Part shown: piece by piece, positions 45,838 to 56,817 of the stretch
How the letters are laid out: each line of letters begins with the position of its first letter
Numbering within the stretch: position 1 is the stretch's first letter
NCBI RefSeq assembly: GCF_022605165.1
Contig: NC_063069.1
Location: 2,356,001-2,420,000, forward strand
DNA: 64,000 nt
Direction: 5' to 3'
Origin: Purpureocillium takamizusanense
Lineage: Eukaryota; Ascomycota; Sordariomycetes; Hypocreales; Ophiocordycipitaceae
Program-made: the position numbers and the translations under genes
Notes under the pieces: model-generated
Databases searched by the model: none
What the model saw: the letters and a program-made list of their open reading frames with translations, nothing else
Told to the model about the DNA's origin: nothing

Positions 45838-47896
45838 ATGTCGTCGACGTTCGACCCCTTTTACGAAACGGGCGAGAGGGCCTTTCACCAGATGAAGTTT
45901 GTCGAGTACACGTCCGCGAACAAGGCCAGGGTATACCGCACGGGACAGGCCGAGCCGAGCAGCCTGCTGCACCACCCTCTGTCGCAGCTCCGCCCGCAGG
46001 ACGACTGCATCGTCGTAGTGCCCTTTACTGGCTTCAGCCCGCTGCAGACGCAGGAGGGTCTCGAGCAGGTGGTCCGGCGCTGGGGCGTCCCCGGCGAGAT
46101 GTACCGGCACCTGGTGCAGAACCAGGGCGGCGACCGGTTCGAGGTGCACGCCGAGGGCTTCCGCTGGCGGACGTGGAGGATCCCCGTGGGGGCGTGGCCG
46201 TGGGCCCTGCTCACGTCGTACCCGACCTACTTTGCCGTCGGGACGCCTCTGGGCGATGATGATGGTGACGATGCCGTTGCGGCGGCGGCGCCGTTGAGAG
46301 TCCTGGCGTTTGTGGCCAAGGACCGCGTGAGCAAGACCGAGGTGGCGCTCAAGGGGTACGTCGGAGCGGACCTGGCGGGCGTCTCGTGCGAGCTCAGGTT
46401 GCTGTATCTGCAGGCGCTGCTCATCATGACGGTGAATGACAACTGGCATAACTGCACCGAGAGCATCAAGCGCTCCATCACCCGCAACGTGAGTCTCTTT
46501 GCCTCGCCTCACCTCGCCTCCCCTGACCTCACCTCGCCTCACCACCACCATTATCATCATCACCACCACCATCACCACCGTCACCAGGGCTTGAAGCCAG
46601 CCAACCTTGCCCCCGCGTGCTCACCTCGACAAGACTAACATGAAAACTCTACACATAGATGAGCGCGCTGCGCGACGCCCGCAAAAACGTCTCGTACTCG
46701 GAGAGCATGGGGCACGCGAGCGAGTACCAGTTCGTGTCCATCACCAACATGGTCTACCTCAAGTCCATCATCGAGCACGCCGGCGCCGTGGCGAGCGCGG
46801 CGAGCATCATGTCCCTACCAGAGAAGTCGCCGTCGCGCCACAGGGAGCTGCTGCTGGCCGTGCGCGACATTGCCCGCAACTCGCAGCAGCAGTTCCGCGA
46901 CAACCTCACCGCGTTTACCGCCCTGCGCGAGGCCCTGGACGGCGAGCTGAGAAACGTGAGCCCCATACATACATACCTACCCACGTCACCTCATTGCACG
47001 CCCGGTCTGTGACGACTGCGGTGGCGGGAGCCGAACTTGTATGCTGACAGGAAGAGGGGGGGCCCATACTTCCCCCCCATTAAATGCAGTGCGCGGTGGC
47101 TGTCCAGAACAACAGCCTCGACTACGTGAGGCAGAGCCTCATCGACATGCGGCAGGTGTCGCGCAGCAGCCAGAAGCAGGCCGAGGAGATGCACAAGTAC
47201 GCCGAGCAGGCCAAGGAGGACACCCGGTACATGAGGCGGCTGGCGCTCATCACCATGTGCTTCTTGCCCTCTTCCACCGTCGCCGTAAGTAGCCTCTTTA
47301 ACTCTCTCGATCTCTCTCGATATATATATATCCCCCTTTGTCTCGATTCACGACAACAAGACCTTTCTCCCGCCGCAGCCTGCGCTTTCATTGCAAAACA
47401 AAACAAAAATGATAGACTAACCGCCTGGGCGCGCCGGACACAGGCCATGTTCAGCATGCCGTTCCTCAGCCTCGACGACGACCTCAGCTTCAAGGCCATC
47501 CGCAAGTTTTGGATCTTCGTCGTCGTCAGCCTCGTCTTCACGGGCCTCACGTTTGGCGTGTCGTTTTCGTGGGACCTGCTGTCGCGCATAAAGGCGTCGA
47601 GGAACGGCGGCGCGAAGCAGCAGCAGCAGCAGCAGGGGAAGGAGGAGCAAGACGTCGACAACGCGGGCGACGACCTGAGACCGCGCCCGCACGTCGACGT
47701 CGAGCTGAGCGAAATGGCCACGATTCTCATGTCCCGGCTGCCGGTCAGAGAAGGGCCTGACAGCGACGGCGACGACGACGACGATAAGGACAACGACAAC
47801 AAGGCCAATGACAGCAGCAACGACGACGACAACGACAACAAGAATGGCGGTGTCGGTGCCGAGTCAGGGCATGATGATGATGCGCAGCTAGGCTAG
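45838..47896 (+). CDS. CorA-like divalent-cation channel domain protein
   Basis: Four exons: 45838-46488, 46659-46955, 47108-47284 and 47444-47896, 525 aa. It has the CorA plan: a soluble alpha/beta N-terminal part, a long helix (DYVRQSLIDMRQVSRSSQKQ and on), then two C-terminal membrane segments (about 361-384 and 393-413). In true Mg2+ channels GMN follows the first pore helix; here the place reads TVAAMFSMPFL, so the selectivity motif is missing, as in many fungal CorA-like proteins. After the membrane part come a poly-Gln tract and a very acidic Asp/Asn-rich tail. The transported ion, or a non-transport role, cannot be told. The intron-1 and intron-2 borders are less certain than the others. 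Confidence 0.8.
46540..46586. repeat. Imperfect (CAC/CAT)n in an intron
   Basis: Trinucleotide-rich tract inside intron 1 of the CorA-like gene. Confidence 0.8.
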
Positions 47897-49394
47897 TCAA
47901 GTCCAAGTCGCAGATGTTCGCCCTTCCACCGCCGTAGGCAGGCATGCGCGCGCGCGAATCGAGCCTTTTCGTTCGGATGCGAGATGCCGGGACATGCGGG
48001 TGTAGTTTCGAGGGGAACCAAACCACCCTTGATCTCAGCCACAATTGCTTTGGGCGCCTCCATCCTCAAATTGACCTGGGGGGGGCCGGGGCCACCCTTT
48101 GCCCCCTTTTCGTGCTTTGTTGCATAACGCCTCTCGTTTTTTCTCGCCAACTGCCACCCCCCGAGCTGGTGTGCCACGAAACCGTTGCGGCGTTGGCCCG
48201 GGCGGCCTTCCGCATCAGTGGAGAGAGCCTCAATCCGTTTCTTCTCGTGCGTTTTTTTGTTTGATGCCCCATTTGTGTTGTTTCGTCGTTGCCGACACCA
48301 TCTGCCAAGCTTTTTCCTCCTCGTGTCTTGTCTGGGCCGAAGGGGAAAAGCGTCCGCGCGTCCTAAGATGCCGTCTCACCATCAGGATCAGAGTGAGACA
48401 ATCCCATCATCACTTCGACTCGTCGGGCAGACAGACGGGGCATCATCAACCCAACCCTCCCGGACTGTCACCCTCAGTCAGCGCCCGCCTCCATCGTGCA
48501 AAAAGTGGTGGTAGGTAGGTGGTGGTGGTGGTGGTGGTGGTGGTGGCCAAGCGGAGAATTTAGTAGCACCTGGCTCCGGGCGGCTGGGCCGTCATGCACA
48601 GCGGCTCTAGCTTGACGCCCTCGTCGCCATCAGAGAGCAAAAGCATGATGGGGGGCGGAATCCTGTCCGGATTGGATCTGCCAAGCGGCGCAAAGTCGAC
48701 GGCCACTGGCAATTGTCTGCCCGTACAAACACCACCGGATCTACATTCCTCGTCTCGCGCACGCCCGTTGATGTCGTGATGCTCAGCTAAGCACTGGGAG
48801 ACCCAAACCCGAAACCCCCCCCCCCCCTTCTCCGTCGCCGCCGCTGATACAGCGAGTCTGAGGTTTGGGGCTGCCAGCCAGCTCACCGTACCGTACTTCT
48901 GGGACAGTCTGGGGCGCAGAGAGGGAGAGAGAGAGCGCGAGCGACGCATGGCCACTTGGCCCCAGCGACTCGGCATGGCGGTGCCGCCTCTCCAAGCCAG
49001 AGGCCGGCTCTCGTGTCTCATTTGTTTTGGAACAAGGGGCCCGTATCTCATTGACTGCAGATAAGCTATGATCGACCCGCGGTGATGGAGCGCTGTGCCC
49101 TGCGACACGACCGCCCGTGGCAGGGCAGCCCTTGGGCAGGGGGCGGGCCGCGCGTGCGTTCCTCGCAGTGGATATATTTTCATGGTTTCTCTCTCACGAC
49201 GGTGTATATGGCTACTATACTGCTATCCTAAAGGCATGGTCGCTGGCCGGCTGGGCTGTCAGATCTAATACCAGGTTACTTACTTACTTGTACAAAGTAA
49301 AAACAAGCCGTCAAAGAAGCCGCTTCCTCGGCCATAGCGACACCTTACATGTACATTTACTGACTGTACGTCGACGACGACGACGACGACGACA
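47897..49394. other. Intergenic region
   Basis: 1.5 kb between plus-strand genes. It contains a GTG microsatellite (48518-48546), a poly-C run near 48820, TACATGTA (49346-49353) and a GAC repeat (about 49371-49394) that forms the immediate leader of the next gene. No gene supported. Confidence 0.5.
48518..48546. repeat. (GTG)n microsatellite
   Basis: Near-perfect GTG repeat in non-coding sequence. Confidence 0.9.
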
Positions 49395-51429
49395 ATGATT
49401 CCGCTCTCGCAATCTTGGCCGAAGCCTCGGCACGACGACTCCATGGACAAGCAGGGATACCTCACCGACGACGACGGCCTGCGGCTGACCGCGGCGCCGA
49501 CGACCGAGAGCGTCCGCAGCTTCGCGCCGCACCAGGACGCGGCTGAGGATCAGCGGCCGTCAAGATGGAAGACGGCGCGGATCGTGTTTAGCATCGACCG
49601 TCACGTCATGCCCCTCGTTTGCCTGCTGTACCTGCTCTCGTGCATAGATCGCGCGAACCTGGGCAATGCGAAGCAGGATGGGCTGATGGAGGACTTGCAC
49701 ATGACGGGCAGGCACGACTACAATGTAAGTAAGCAACACTCTTTGCGTTATCCCAAGCCTTTTCTCATGCACTTTCATGATATTCTTTTTGTTTTCTATT
49801 GCTGTTGCTGTTATTGTTGTGTTTTTCCACTCCTCATTCATCATATTTGGCACTGACAACGCTCAGATTGCACTTTCAGTCTTCTTTCCTTTCTACCTGA
49901 TTGTGCAGATCCCGTCGAATCTGGCCCTGCAGCGCGTGCGGCCATCTATATGGCTACCCACGCTCATGGTCCTCTTCGCCATCGTCACGGTCTGCATGGC
50001 CTTTATCAAGACCTACGGCGGCCTTCTCGTCATGCGATGCCTGCTGGGCATCGCCGAGGGTGGCATCTTTCCGGGCGTCGTCTACTAGTAAGCCGCGCTT
50101 GGTGCCCCCGTTCTGGTATCAAACCAACTCCGAAGAAAGATCCCCCGCTTACATGTGATTGTTTTTCAATGTGTCTCCAGCCTCACTACATGGTATACCC
50201 GGTACGAGTACGGCTTCCGCATCGCGATTATCTACGCGTGCGCCGTCGCGGGCAGCCCGTTCAACCGCTTCATCGGGGATGCCATACTCGAGTTTCACGG
50301 CGTCGGCGGCCTCAACAGCTGGTCTTGGATCTTCATCCTCGAAGGGCTCGTCACACTGCTCGTCGGTACGTCAGCGCTTAATCTCCTCGCCTCTCTACAT
50401 CCGGCCGCTGATCATGTTCTCTTTTTTTTTTCACCTGCTGCAGCTGGGGCATCGTACTGGCTGCTGCACGACTGCCCAGACAGCAGTGCTTTCCTCAAGC
50501 CGTCGGAGAAGAGGACCGTGATGCGGCGCCTCGCCGAGGACATGTGCCACCTGTCCGACGGCTTGAAGCTCGCTCAGGTCAGGAGCGCGCTTCTCGACTG
50601 GCACATCTGGGTGCACATGGTCATGACGGTCGGCATCTCCATACCGCTGTACTCCATCGGCGCCTTCATGCCGCTCATCATCGAGGACATGGGCTTCCAC
50701 GACGACAAGGCGATACTCATGGAGATGCCTCCGCACGCGGCCGCGAGTCTCGTGATGCTCGCGGCGGGATGGGCGGCTGACCGGCAGCGGCAGCGAGGCG
50801 TCTACATTATCGCGTTTTGCATCCTGGCGTACGTGATGCCCCTTGTTCTCCTTATCCTTCGGTTTGTTGTGTGTGTGCTTGTGTGTGCGCGTGCTAATAC
50901 CTCGCAGGATGACCGGCTTCGCGATCCTCAGCGCCGTCGAGGACGCAGGCGCGCGGTACTTTGCCTGCTTCCTCGTGTGCATGGGCATCTACCCCGTCGT
51001 CCCGCAGGACATCGCCTGGAACGCCAACAACATTGGCGGCTCGACCAAGCTCGCCGTCGGCATCGCCATGCACATTGGCTTTGTAAGTCCTCGCTTGCCC
51101 ACCCACTCCGCTCTCGACCCGCCCACAGCTCGTGCAGGAAAGTTGTTATTTCATGCTGACCTAGTTACGCCCAGGGCAATCTCGGCGGCGCAGTCGCCGG
51201 CTTCGTCGTCCGCCACGACGAAGCGGAGCGCTTCGTGTCCGGACACAACATCATGCTGCTCATAACAGGCGCCGCCTGTCTGCTGGCCGTCTTCATGTCG
51301 TGGTCCGTCCGCAAGGAAAACGCGCGGCGCGATCGCGTGTACAAGAGCCCGGAATCGTATTCGGTGCCGGAGAGGAGGCGGCACAGGGACATGGGCGATC
51401 GAGCGCCGTTTTTCCGATATACCATCTGA
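49395..51429 (+). CDS. MFS transporter, Dal5/allantoate permease type (second copy)
   Basis: Six exons: 49395-49724, 49867-50087, 50181-50365, 50444-50828, 50908-51082, 51175-51429, 516 aa, all junctions in frame. It is the same broad family as the transporter at 43406 but with a different intron pattern and sequence. Marks: FSIDRHVMPLVCLLYLLSC then IDRANLGNAK at helix 1, QIPSNLALQRVRPSIWLPT, RCLLGIAEGGIFPGVVYYL, TTWYTRYEYGFR, and the second half with IAWNANNIGGSTKLAVGIAM and GNLGGAVAGFVVR. It probably imports small organic anions. Exon 4 ends at the strong GTACGT donor at 50829, one of two candidates, chosen because it restores frame. Its leader is a GAC repeat. Confidence 0.88.
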
Positions 51430-51878
51430 GTGACGCATAGATTAGGTTTGGAATGGGAATTTCGAAAATGCATTGAGCGGTGTTGGATGGGTTGGTAGAA
51501 AATAAATCGAGACAGGCTGCAGGCCATGTTTAATGTGAAGAGTGGGCTCATTAGATGACTGCGTGCATGCGTTCGGCCGCGAGTCTTTGTGAGTTGCAAA
51601 GAGTCGCGAGTATTTACTCAATGGAGAACCAACGGAACGCAGAGCCATAATCAAGGCCATTCGAAACGTGATCAAGCCTCAATTCAGGGCCACTCGGCTG
51701 CATGTATGTATACAGCGCCCACAAACAAGGTATATATGCACGAATAAGTCGTCAGCCAGCCTCATTCAAGCGCGGCGATGGCTCGAATCCCGGTCCAAGC
51801 CCACATGTCACTCAGCCAGTCAGTCAGTCCGTCACCAGCCGACATCGCCACGGGCTTCGCCTCTCCACCGCCCATCGC
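51430..51878. other. Convergent intergenic region
   Basis: 3' ends of the second Dal5-type gene (+) and the RNase gene (-). A CTCGAATCCCG stretch near 51781 looks like a tRNA T-loop, but no cloverleaf was found around it. Confidence 0.5.
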
Positions 51879-52387
51879 TCAGTTCGTGCCGGAGCAGCCG
51901 ACAAAGTTGTTACCGCTGGCGCCAGTGTGGGTAATCTGACCAGCCTGATCGCAGTCCTGTGTAACGACGACGCGGTCCGGGCCGGGGGAGCCTGTGTTTG
52001 TCAAGAAAGCGTTAGACCTCAAAGTCCTTTTTTTTTTCCATTCCGATAACTCTATGAAGGCTTTTTGCCTTCGGGGGCATTGTACGTACCGCCGCCGTAG
52101 ACCTTGCCGGACTTGAGAATGGGAAACTCGTAATACGGCCCGCTTATCCCATGGAAGTTGAAGCCCTCGTAGTTGTTGTACCGGTGCGGGTACGTCGAGC
52201 TGCCGGCCGTGTCGCCGCTCTGCACGTAGTCGCACGCGGCGGACGAGGCGGCGTCGACGGCGCCGGCCGAGTACGAGGTGCTGCCGCAGGTCGTCGCGCC
52301 GCGGGTTGCCAGCAGCGGTGGCGGGTCGGCCGGGGCGGCGCTGACGAGGGCGACGACGGAGAGGACGGCGGCGAGGGTCAGCTGCAT
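51879..52387 (-). CDS. Secreted guanyl-specific ribonuclease, F1/T1 family
   Basis: Two exons: 52387-52090 and 51991-51879, 136 aa; the intron starts GTACGT, ends CAG, phase 1. The N-terminal [20 protein letters not shown] is a signal peptide, followed by a short pro-region, and the mature part begins near CGSTSYSAG. It cleaves single-stranded RNA after guanosine through a 2',3'-cyclic phosphate. The full active set is visible in precursor numbering: Tyr66 and His68 ([12 protein letters not shown]), Glu87 (YYEFPI), Arg106 (PDRVVV) and His121 ([14 protein letters not shown]). Cysteines at 34, 52, 113 and 132 give the usual disulphides. Length fits small extracellular RNases of Fusarium and Aspergillus, with no basic loop insertions of ribotoxins. 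A minus-strand TATA-like element lies about 105 bp upstream. Confidence 0.95.
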
Positions 52388-52903
52388 CGTGGCGGTTGCG
52401 GGCGGAGGGTTTGTTCAACGACGTTGCGAAAGGGCGTGGGCTAGGACACGGCCGTTGAATAGGGGTCCAAGGAAGGGGGTGTGGTCAAATTATATAGAAG
52501 AAGTGTCTACTACAATCATTAGATACTCATCACACCGACGCCGCGTGTTGCTAGTACTACATGTAGAAGGCGTCAAGGTCACCCCCGACCGCTTAGGGCC
52601 GTGCCGGTCTCCCCGTCGTCCGCTTTGATCTCATCCCCGACGGTAGTGCAGTACCAGAGCAACATGAACAAATAACGGCCTTGTCTCCCACTCACAGCCG
52701 CCAAGGGTCGGGCCCGCGTGATACGGCACAATCCGTTCCATCCAACCAGTCAAGGCGCGCCATCGTTCGCCATGTGAGATGGCGGCGACGGGACTCGTTG
52801 CGCATCTTGGAAGGTCGTGTTCGCAGATCGACGTCCTAGTGGTCGGGCCACCCTGGGCGATCGGCGCCATGGGCGGGACGCATCAGAGCGGATCTGAGTG
52901 CCG

Positions 52904-52935
<32 letters not shown>

Positions 52936-53841
52936 GTGTGTCTGGGGTCGAGGCTAGTAACTTGGTAGGCGAGGAGGTGAGGCGGGCGTCTCCGAAGCCC
53001 CCTCTGTTCGGTTCCCTTTTGGGTCTCGATTCAGCTGCGGGCGAAACTTCCAGCCTGCTCTGGCCGAGTTTAAAACTCACTTGGCGGCGGCGCCAGCTGA
53101 TAAGCAAGCGTCCCCTCCCGGCTTGTTCGGCACATGGGCGACTTGGAGCTGGAGTGAGTACAAACTGCGTAGCGTCGGATGCCTTTTTTGGGATGCAACG
53201 TGCATGGGACAAGCTGCTTCCCCATGCTCGGATGAATGGTAGTCGATACGCGAACCCCTCATGCCGGGACGAAGCATGAATGCCCACCACGTATCAACGC
53301 CACGACAATGTTTACAACACAAAGGTTGCGACCGTCGTCTTTTTGAAAGCAGCCCGCCAGCCTACAGCGTACACCGGATCGAAGACGTATGGAGGCAGGC
53401 TCACCGCTCGGCTGCTCGGCCGGTGACAGCTTGGGCTTTCCTCTTGGCCTAACACAAGATGTTGGCCGGGATCATCCAGTCTTCAGTCGCCCTGAGGCAT
53501 TTTAATAAAAGATGATGGCACCCTCACTCTTCAGACGAAGGAGCAGCACTAGACGAAACGCTACTTTCACCTGCCGCTTACGATCTGTACTACCCAACCA
53601 CCCCGCGGTCAGCTATCGCGCCGGCTTCCACGTCGCAACGTTTGGGGCTCTTTACGAACATTGAGCTGAGCTTCTTGAGCAGGTGGGTGACTTTATCAGA
53701 CGTGGAAGAAGAAGAGAGAAAAAACATGCAAACAGCTCGACGAGTCTCGCATTGTTTCTGTCAATTCCATCGCGGCGCCGAGCAGCAACATTCTTTATTT
53801 CTTTACCCCCCCGCCCTGGCCATCAGCCCCCCCGTCCAGCC
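52388..53841. other. Intergenic region
   Basis: 1.45 kb between two minus-strand genes. It has a TATA-like element at about 52489-52496 for the RNase gene, CTACATGTAG (52557-52566) and a TG-dinucleotide repeat (52909-52942). No gene seen. Confidence 0.5.
52909..52942. repeat. (TG)n microsatellite
   Basis: Dinucleotide repeat interrupted once by TTT, in non-coding sequence. Confidence 0.9.
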
Positions 53842-54666
53842 CTACTGCCGCCCTGCAAACTCCCTGGCCTCGTCCCAGGTCATCAGATTCACGTAGATCC
53901 ATCGCAGAATCTCCCCGGCGACGTCGCCCCTGCAGCGAAACGAGTCCCACTCGGGCTCCACCTGGACGAACAGCGCACCGTCGGCTTCGTAGTCGGCGTC
54001 GATGGCGGCGAAGCGCGCCGCGTCGACGCCGTGCTCCTCCGCGTACGCCGCGTGCCCGTCGGCGATGCGCTCGATGTCGTCTCCGGCCTCCGCGCGCGCC
54101 GCCTTGTAGAAGCGCGGCAGCTCGTCCGGGTCGCCCTCCTCGTCGGGCTCGTCCGCGCCCACGTCCTGGACGCCCTTGTTCATGGCCCGCAGCGCGGCGT
54201 CGAAGTTCCCCCGTCGATCGTCCTTGGGGAGCGCGTCGTACAGCGCGAACCACTCGACGGGCGTCGCGTCCGTCTTCTCGTCGGGCACGTCCTGCCGCAG
54301 CGTGTACCAGTCCTCGTTGGCGATGCTCAGCGAGCTGATGGAGTTGTTGGCGTCCGAGGGCGGCAGCCGCACGCCGTCGTCGAAGCCGTGGTACTCGTCC
54401 AGGGACACGAGCAGGGCGCCGCGCTCCTCCAGGTCGTCCGAGTCGAACACCAGGAGCAGCTTGGCGTTGACGTCGTCGTCGTGATTGCCCGCGCGGTGAT
54501 GCCGGATGACGGCCTGCGTCGGGTGTCCCGCGAGCGTCTCGACCTTGAAGTTGTCCGCGTCCTCTTCGTCGTCGTCGCAGAGCGCGCTGATGACGGTCGC
54601 CTCGTCCAGCTCCGGCGCCGTGATGTACACCTTGTAGGCGAGGCCCTGTCCCTCGTCGTCTGACAT
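53842..54666 (-). CDS. Acidic protein of unknown function
   Basis: Single exon, 274 aa from the ATG used (the frame is open further upstream, but that part looks non-coding). I do not recognise the family. It is rich in Asp, Glu and Ala, with no signal peptide and no membrane segment, so it is probably cytosolic or nuclear. Distinct blocks include YKVYITAPELDEATVISALC, LLLVFDSDDLEERGALLVSL, NSISSLSIANEDWYTLR, ATPVEWFALYDALP and EPEWDSFRCRGDVAGEILRW. The periodic hydrophobic pattern and absence of low-complexity runs suggest a folded protein, and codon use resembles its neighbours. It sits between the RNase and NucA/NucB-like genes. No function is proposed. Confidence 0.7.
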   Translation of the reverse strand: MSDDEGQGLAYKVYITAPELDEATVISALCDDDEEDADNFKVETLAGHPTQAVIRHHRAGNHDDDVNAKLLLVFDSDDLEERGALLVSLDEYHGFDDGVRLPPSDANNSISSLSIANEDWYTLRQDVPDEKTDATPVEWFALYDALPKDDRRGNFDAALRAMNKGVQDVGADEPDEEGDPDELPRFYKAARAEAGDDIERIADGHAAYAEEHGVDAARFAAIDADYEADGALFVQVEPEWDSFRCRGDVAGEILRWIYVNLMTWDEAREFAGRQ

Positions 54667-55807
54667 TTTCACTCTCTCGTCCTCTTTTTTCTCTTTTCCT
54701 GTTTGGTTTCTGCTTTTCCACAGCTCAGTCGAGTGTGATCTTGTCACTTTGCTCCGTAGCCGAGTCTTGTGCGAGTTGAAAGAGGCAAGACGAAAAGAGA
54801 CCGGGGGAGGAGAGTCGCAGGCGTGGAAGTGAAGCGCAGCTGTGACGACAATGACGTGGGATGCAACTCCCCTCAGTCCGCCCAACAGGTACACAAGACT
54901 GGAGCAATGCACCACCACCGACCGCAGCGTAGTGCAGGTGCGAGATATGCACGCAGTGAGCCCATTTGCGCGACTCTCTGTGTCAGCAGTGCAGATCCCA
55001 ACACCGTCTGTGCCACACAGCTGAACCGCAAAAATCTACTCAACCGTCGCCGCATGTAAGCCGTGATGGATCGATCGTCGCCCTTTCTCCATATATTGAT
55101 GACGGGACTATGCCATTTTTTCATATTCTTGCACTGCCGACTCTGGGCTATGTCTGCCGCGGGTTCCTGAAATACTCGGAGCTGAAGCTGAAATGCCTCG
55201 TCCGGGCCGTCGCCAACTAAAAACCACAGCCGCACTCCAGTTAATCCTTCCGCCGCCCCCAAGCCCACGAACGAGCATCATGAACGAGCAAAGGCCGACC
55301 AACTCCGACATAGTCGCTGGATATCACCAAAACAGACGTCGTTTACGCTCATGCACGTCCCGTAAGCCGCTACTCGGCAAAGGGCCGAGGGTCGTGCCAT
55401 CGTGAGCGTTCCACAATCTCACGCAGAGTCACATCGCCATGCTGAGAGAGCATCACCGCATAACGCCCAGGGGTCACAGCAGGATGTAAGCCAATAATGG
55501 CTTTTGTGTGTGTACAAGTGCTCGTGGTTTACCGGGAGCACCACAGACGTAGATGATCAACAGAAACTAAGTGTCCCGTGATATCCGTCGTGTAAGCGAC
55601 ATACAGCCTTGAATCCATTCAGGAGATGGCACTGCAGTCTGGTGCACGCGGTTGAGGCCGGTCAGATCCGGACGTTCATGTCCGCCCTTTTTACGTATAT
55701 AAGAGAGGAAATGGAGCCTCGCTTCAGAGACATCTCTATCAAAGCAAACCGCTTCACATTATCTCCTGACTTCAACTGCAAGCTCTTCACACGACGTCGC
55801 CATCATC
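54667..55807. promoter_or_regulatory. Divergent promoter region with TATA element
   Basis: 1.1 kb between the unassigned gene (-) and the NucA/NucB-like gene (+). A clear TATATAAG at about 55696-55703 lies about 105 bp before the nuclease start, with a pyrimidine-rich leader after it. No other gene is supported. Confidence 0.55.
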
Positions 55808-56602
55808 ATGTCTTACAAGACCGTGCTCTTTGCCGCCGCCGCATGGCTGGCCACGACGCCCCAGGTCACGGCAACGCCCCCCGACGTCACCTTCCTCTGC
55901 AACAGGATGCCCGAGGTGTGCACCAACATGTGCTGGGCCGTCCGCTGCGGCAGCCCGACCTTCTCGCAGACGCTCAACTGGGACAGCCCCAACGACGACA
56001 CGGCCAAGAAGCGCCGCCTCTCGGCCGGCTGCCAAAAGGGCAACAAGTGCAACAAGGGCCGCAAGGGGCCCGGGCACCGCGGCGGCAAGTTCACGTCGTG
56101 CGACGAGTACCCCTTCGCCTCGACCAGCGACAGCAAGTTCCCCAACGGCCACCAGGTCTCGCGCTGCGTGCCGCCCGTCGAGAACTCGCGCCAGGGCAAG
56201 GCCCTGCAGACCGTCTACGGCCGCTGGCGCAAGAAGGGCCTCAAGAGCCACAGCCTGCAGATCGCCTTTGGCAACCCGGGCTCCCGCGGCGTCAAGTACT
56301 GCGGCAACCAAAAGTGCAAAAACGACGGCTTCCAGGTCCAGGACAAGTCCATCAAGAAGCGCGACGAGGAGCCCCTCTTCAAGTTTTACAAGACGGGCTC
56401 CGGCATGGTCCTCGGGTCCCTGACCAAGATCGACACGCCCTCCAACTTTACCCGCGAGGTCGACGACCAGGAGCAGGTCGCTCCTCACTTTGAGGCCTGG
56501 AAGGAGGACGTCGAGGGCGAGGATGTGCACGTCATTTCGGACACGGTGCTCGAGGAGATGCCCTTTGAGGAGGCCATGAAGCACTTTGAGGGTGACGCCT
56601 AG
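55808..56602 (+). CDS. Secreted NucA/NucB-type DNase domain protein
   Basis: Single exon, 264 aa. The N-terminal MSYKTVLFAAAAWLATTPQV is a signal peptide. The mature N-terminal half has many cysteines (CNRMPEVCTNMCWAVRC) and the NucA/NucB deoxyribonuclease motif: SCDEYPFAST (97-106), with the Asp-Glu catalytic pair, followed by SRCVPPVENSRQG (118-130), the conserved substrate-side block. In Bacillus, NucB is a secreted DNase; fungal secreted members are known only from sequence. The C-terminal third (about 180-264) is charged with no recognised domain. Start supported by signal peptide, AACATC-ATCATG context and a TATA box upstream. It probably degrades extracellular DNA. Confidence 0.87.
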   Translation: MSYKTVLFAAAAWLATTPQVTATPPDVTFLCNRMPEVCTNMCWAVRCGSPTFSQTLNWDSPNDDTAKKRRLSAGCQKGNKCNKGRKGPGHRGGKFTSCDEYPFASTSDSKFPNGHQVSRCVPPVENSRQGKALQTVYGRWRKKGLKSHSLQIAFGNPGSRGVKYCGNQKCKNDGFQVQDKSIKKRDEEPLFKFYKTGSGMVLGSLTKIDTPSNFTREVDDQEQVAPHFEAWKEDVEGEDVHVISDTVLEEMPFEEAMKHFEGDA

Positions 56603-56817
56603 TTATTGACAACCCACCCAAAACCTGACAGGGTACTACTATGCATGTGGATATGCCTGATATGTACAGCCAGTGTAATGCCGCCTCATTAGATCATGCA
56701 TCCTGTCTATTCCTAAAGGCTCTGCCTAGTCTAGCTTGCTGTTCATCTATATATATAGACTCATCTAACCTTTGACTGTCGGCATGTCTTGTAATTAGTT
56801 TGCCTGCCGTTTGTGAC
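56603..56817. other. Short convergent spacer
   Basis: 215 bp between the nuclease (+) and the beta-lactamase-fold gene (-). It contains a short TATATATA stretch (about 56750) and nothing coding. Confidence 0.5.

Noticed and set aside
51770..51800. tRNA T-loop-like sequence
   Set aside because: No matching acceptor stem or anticodon arm on either strand.
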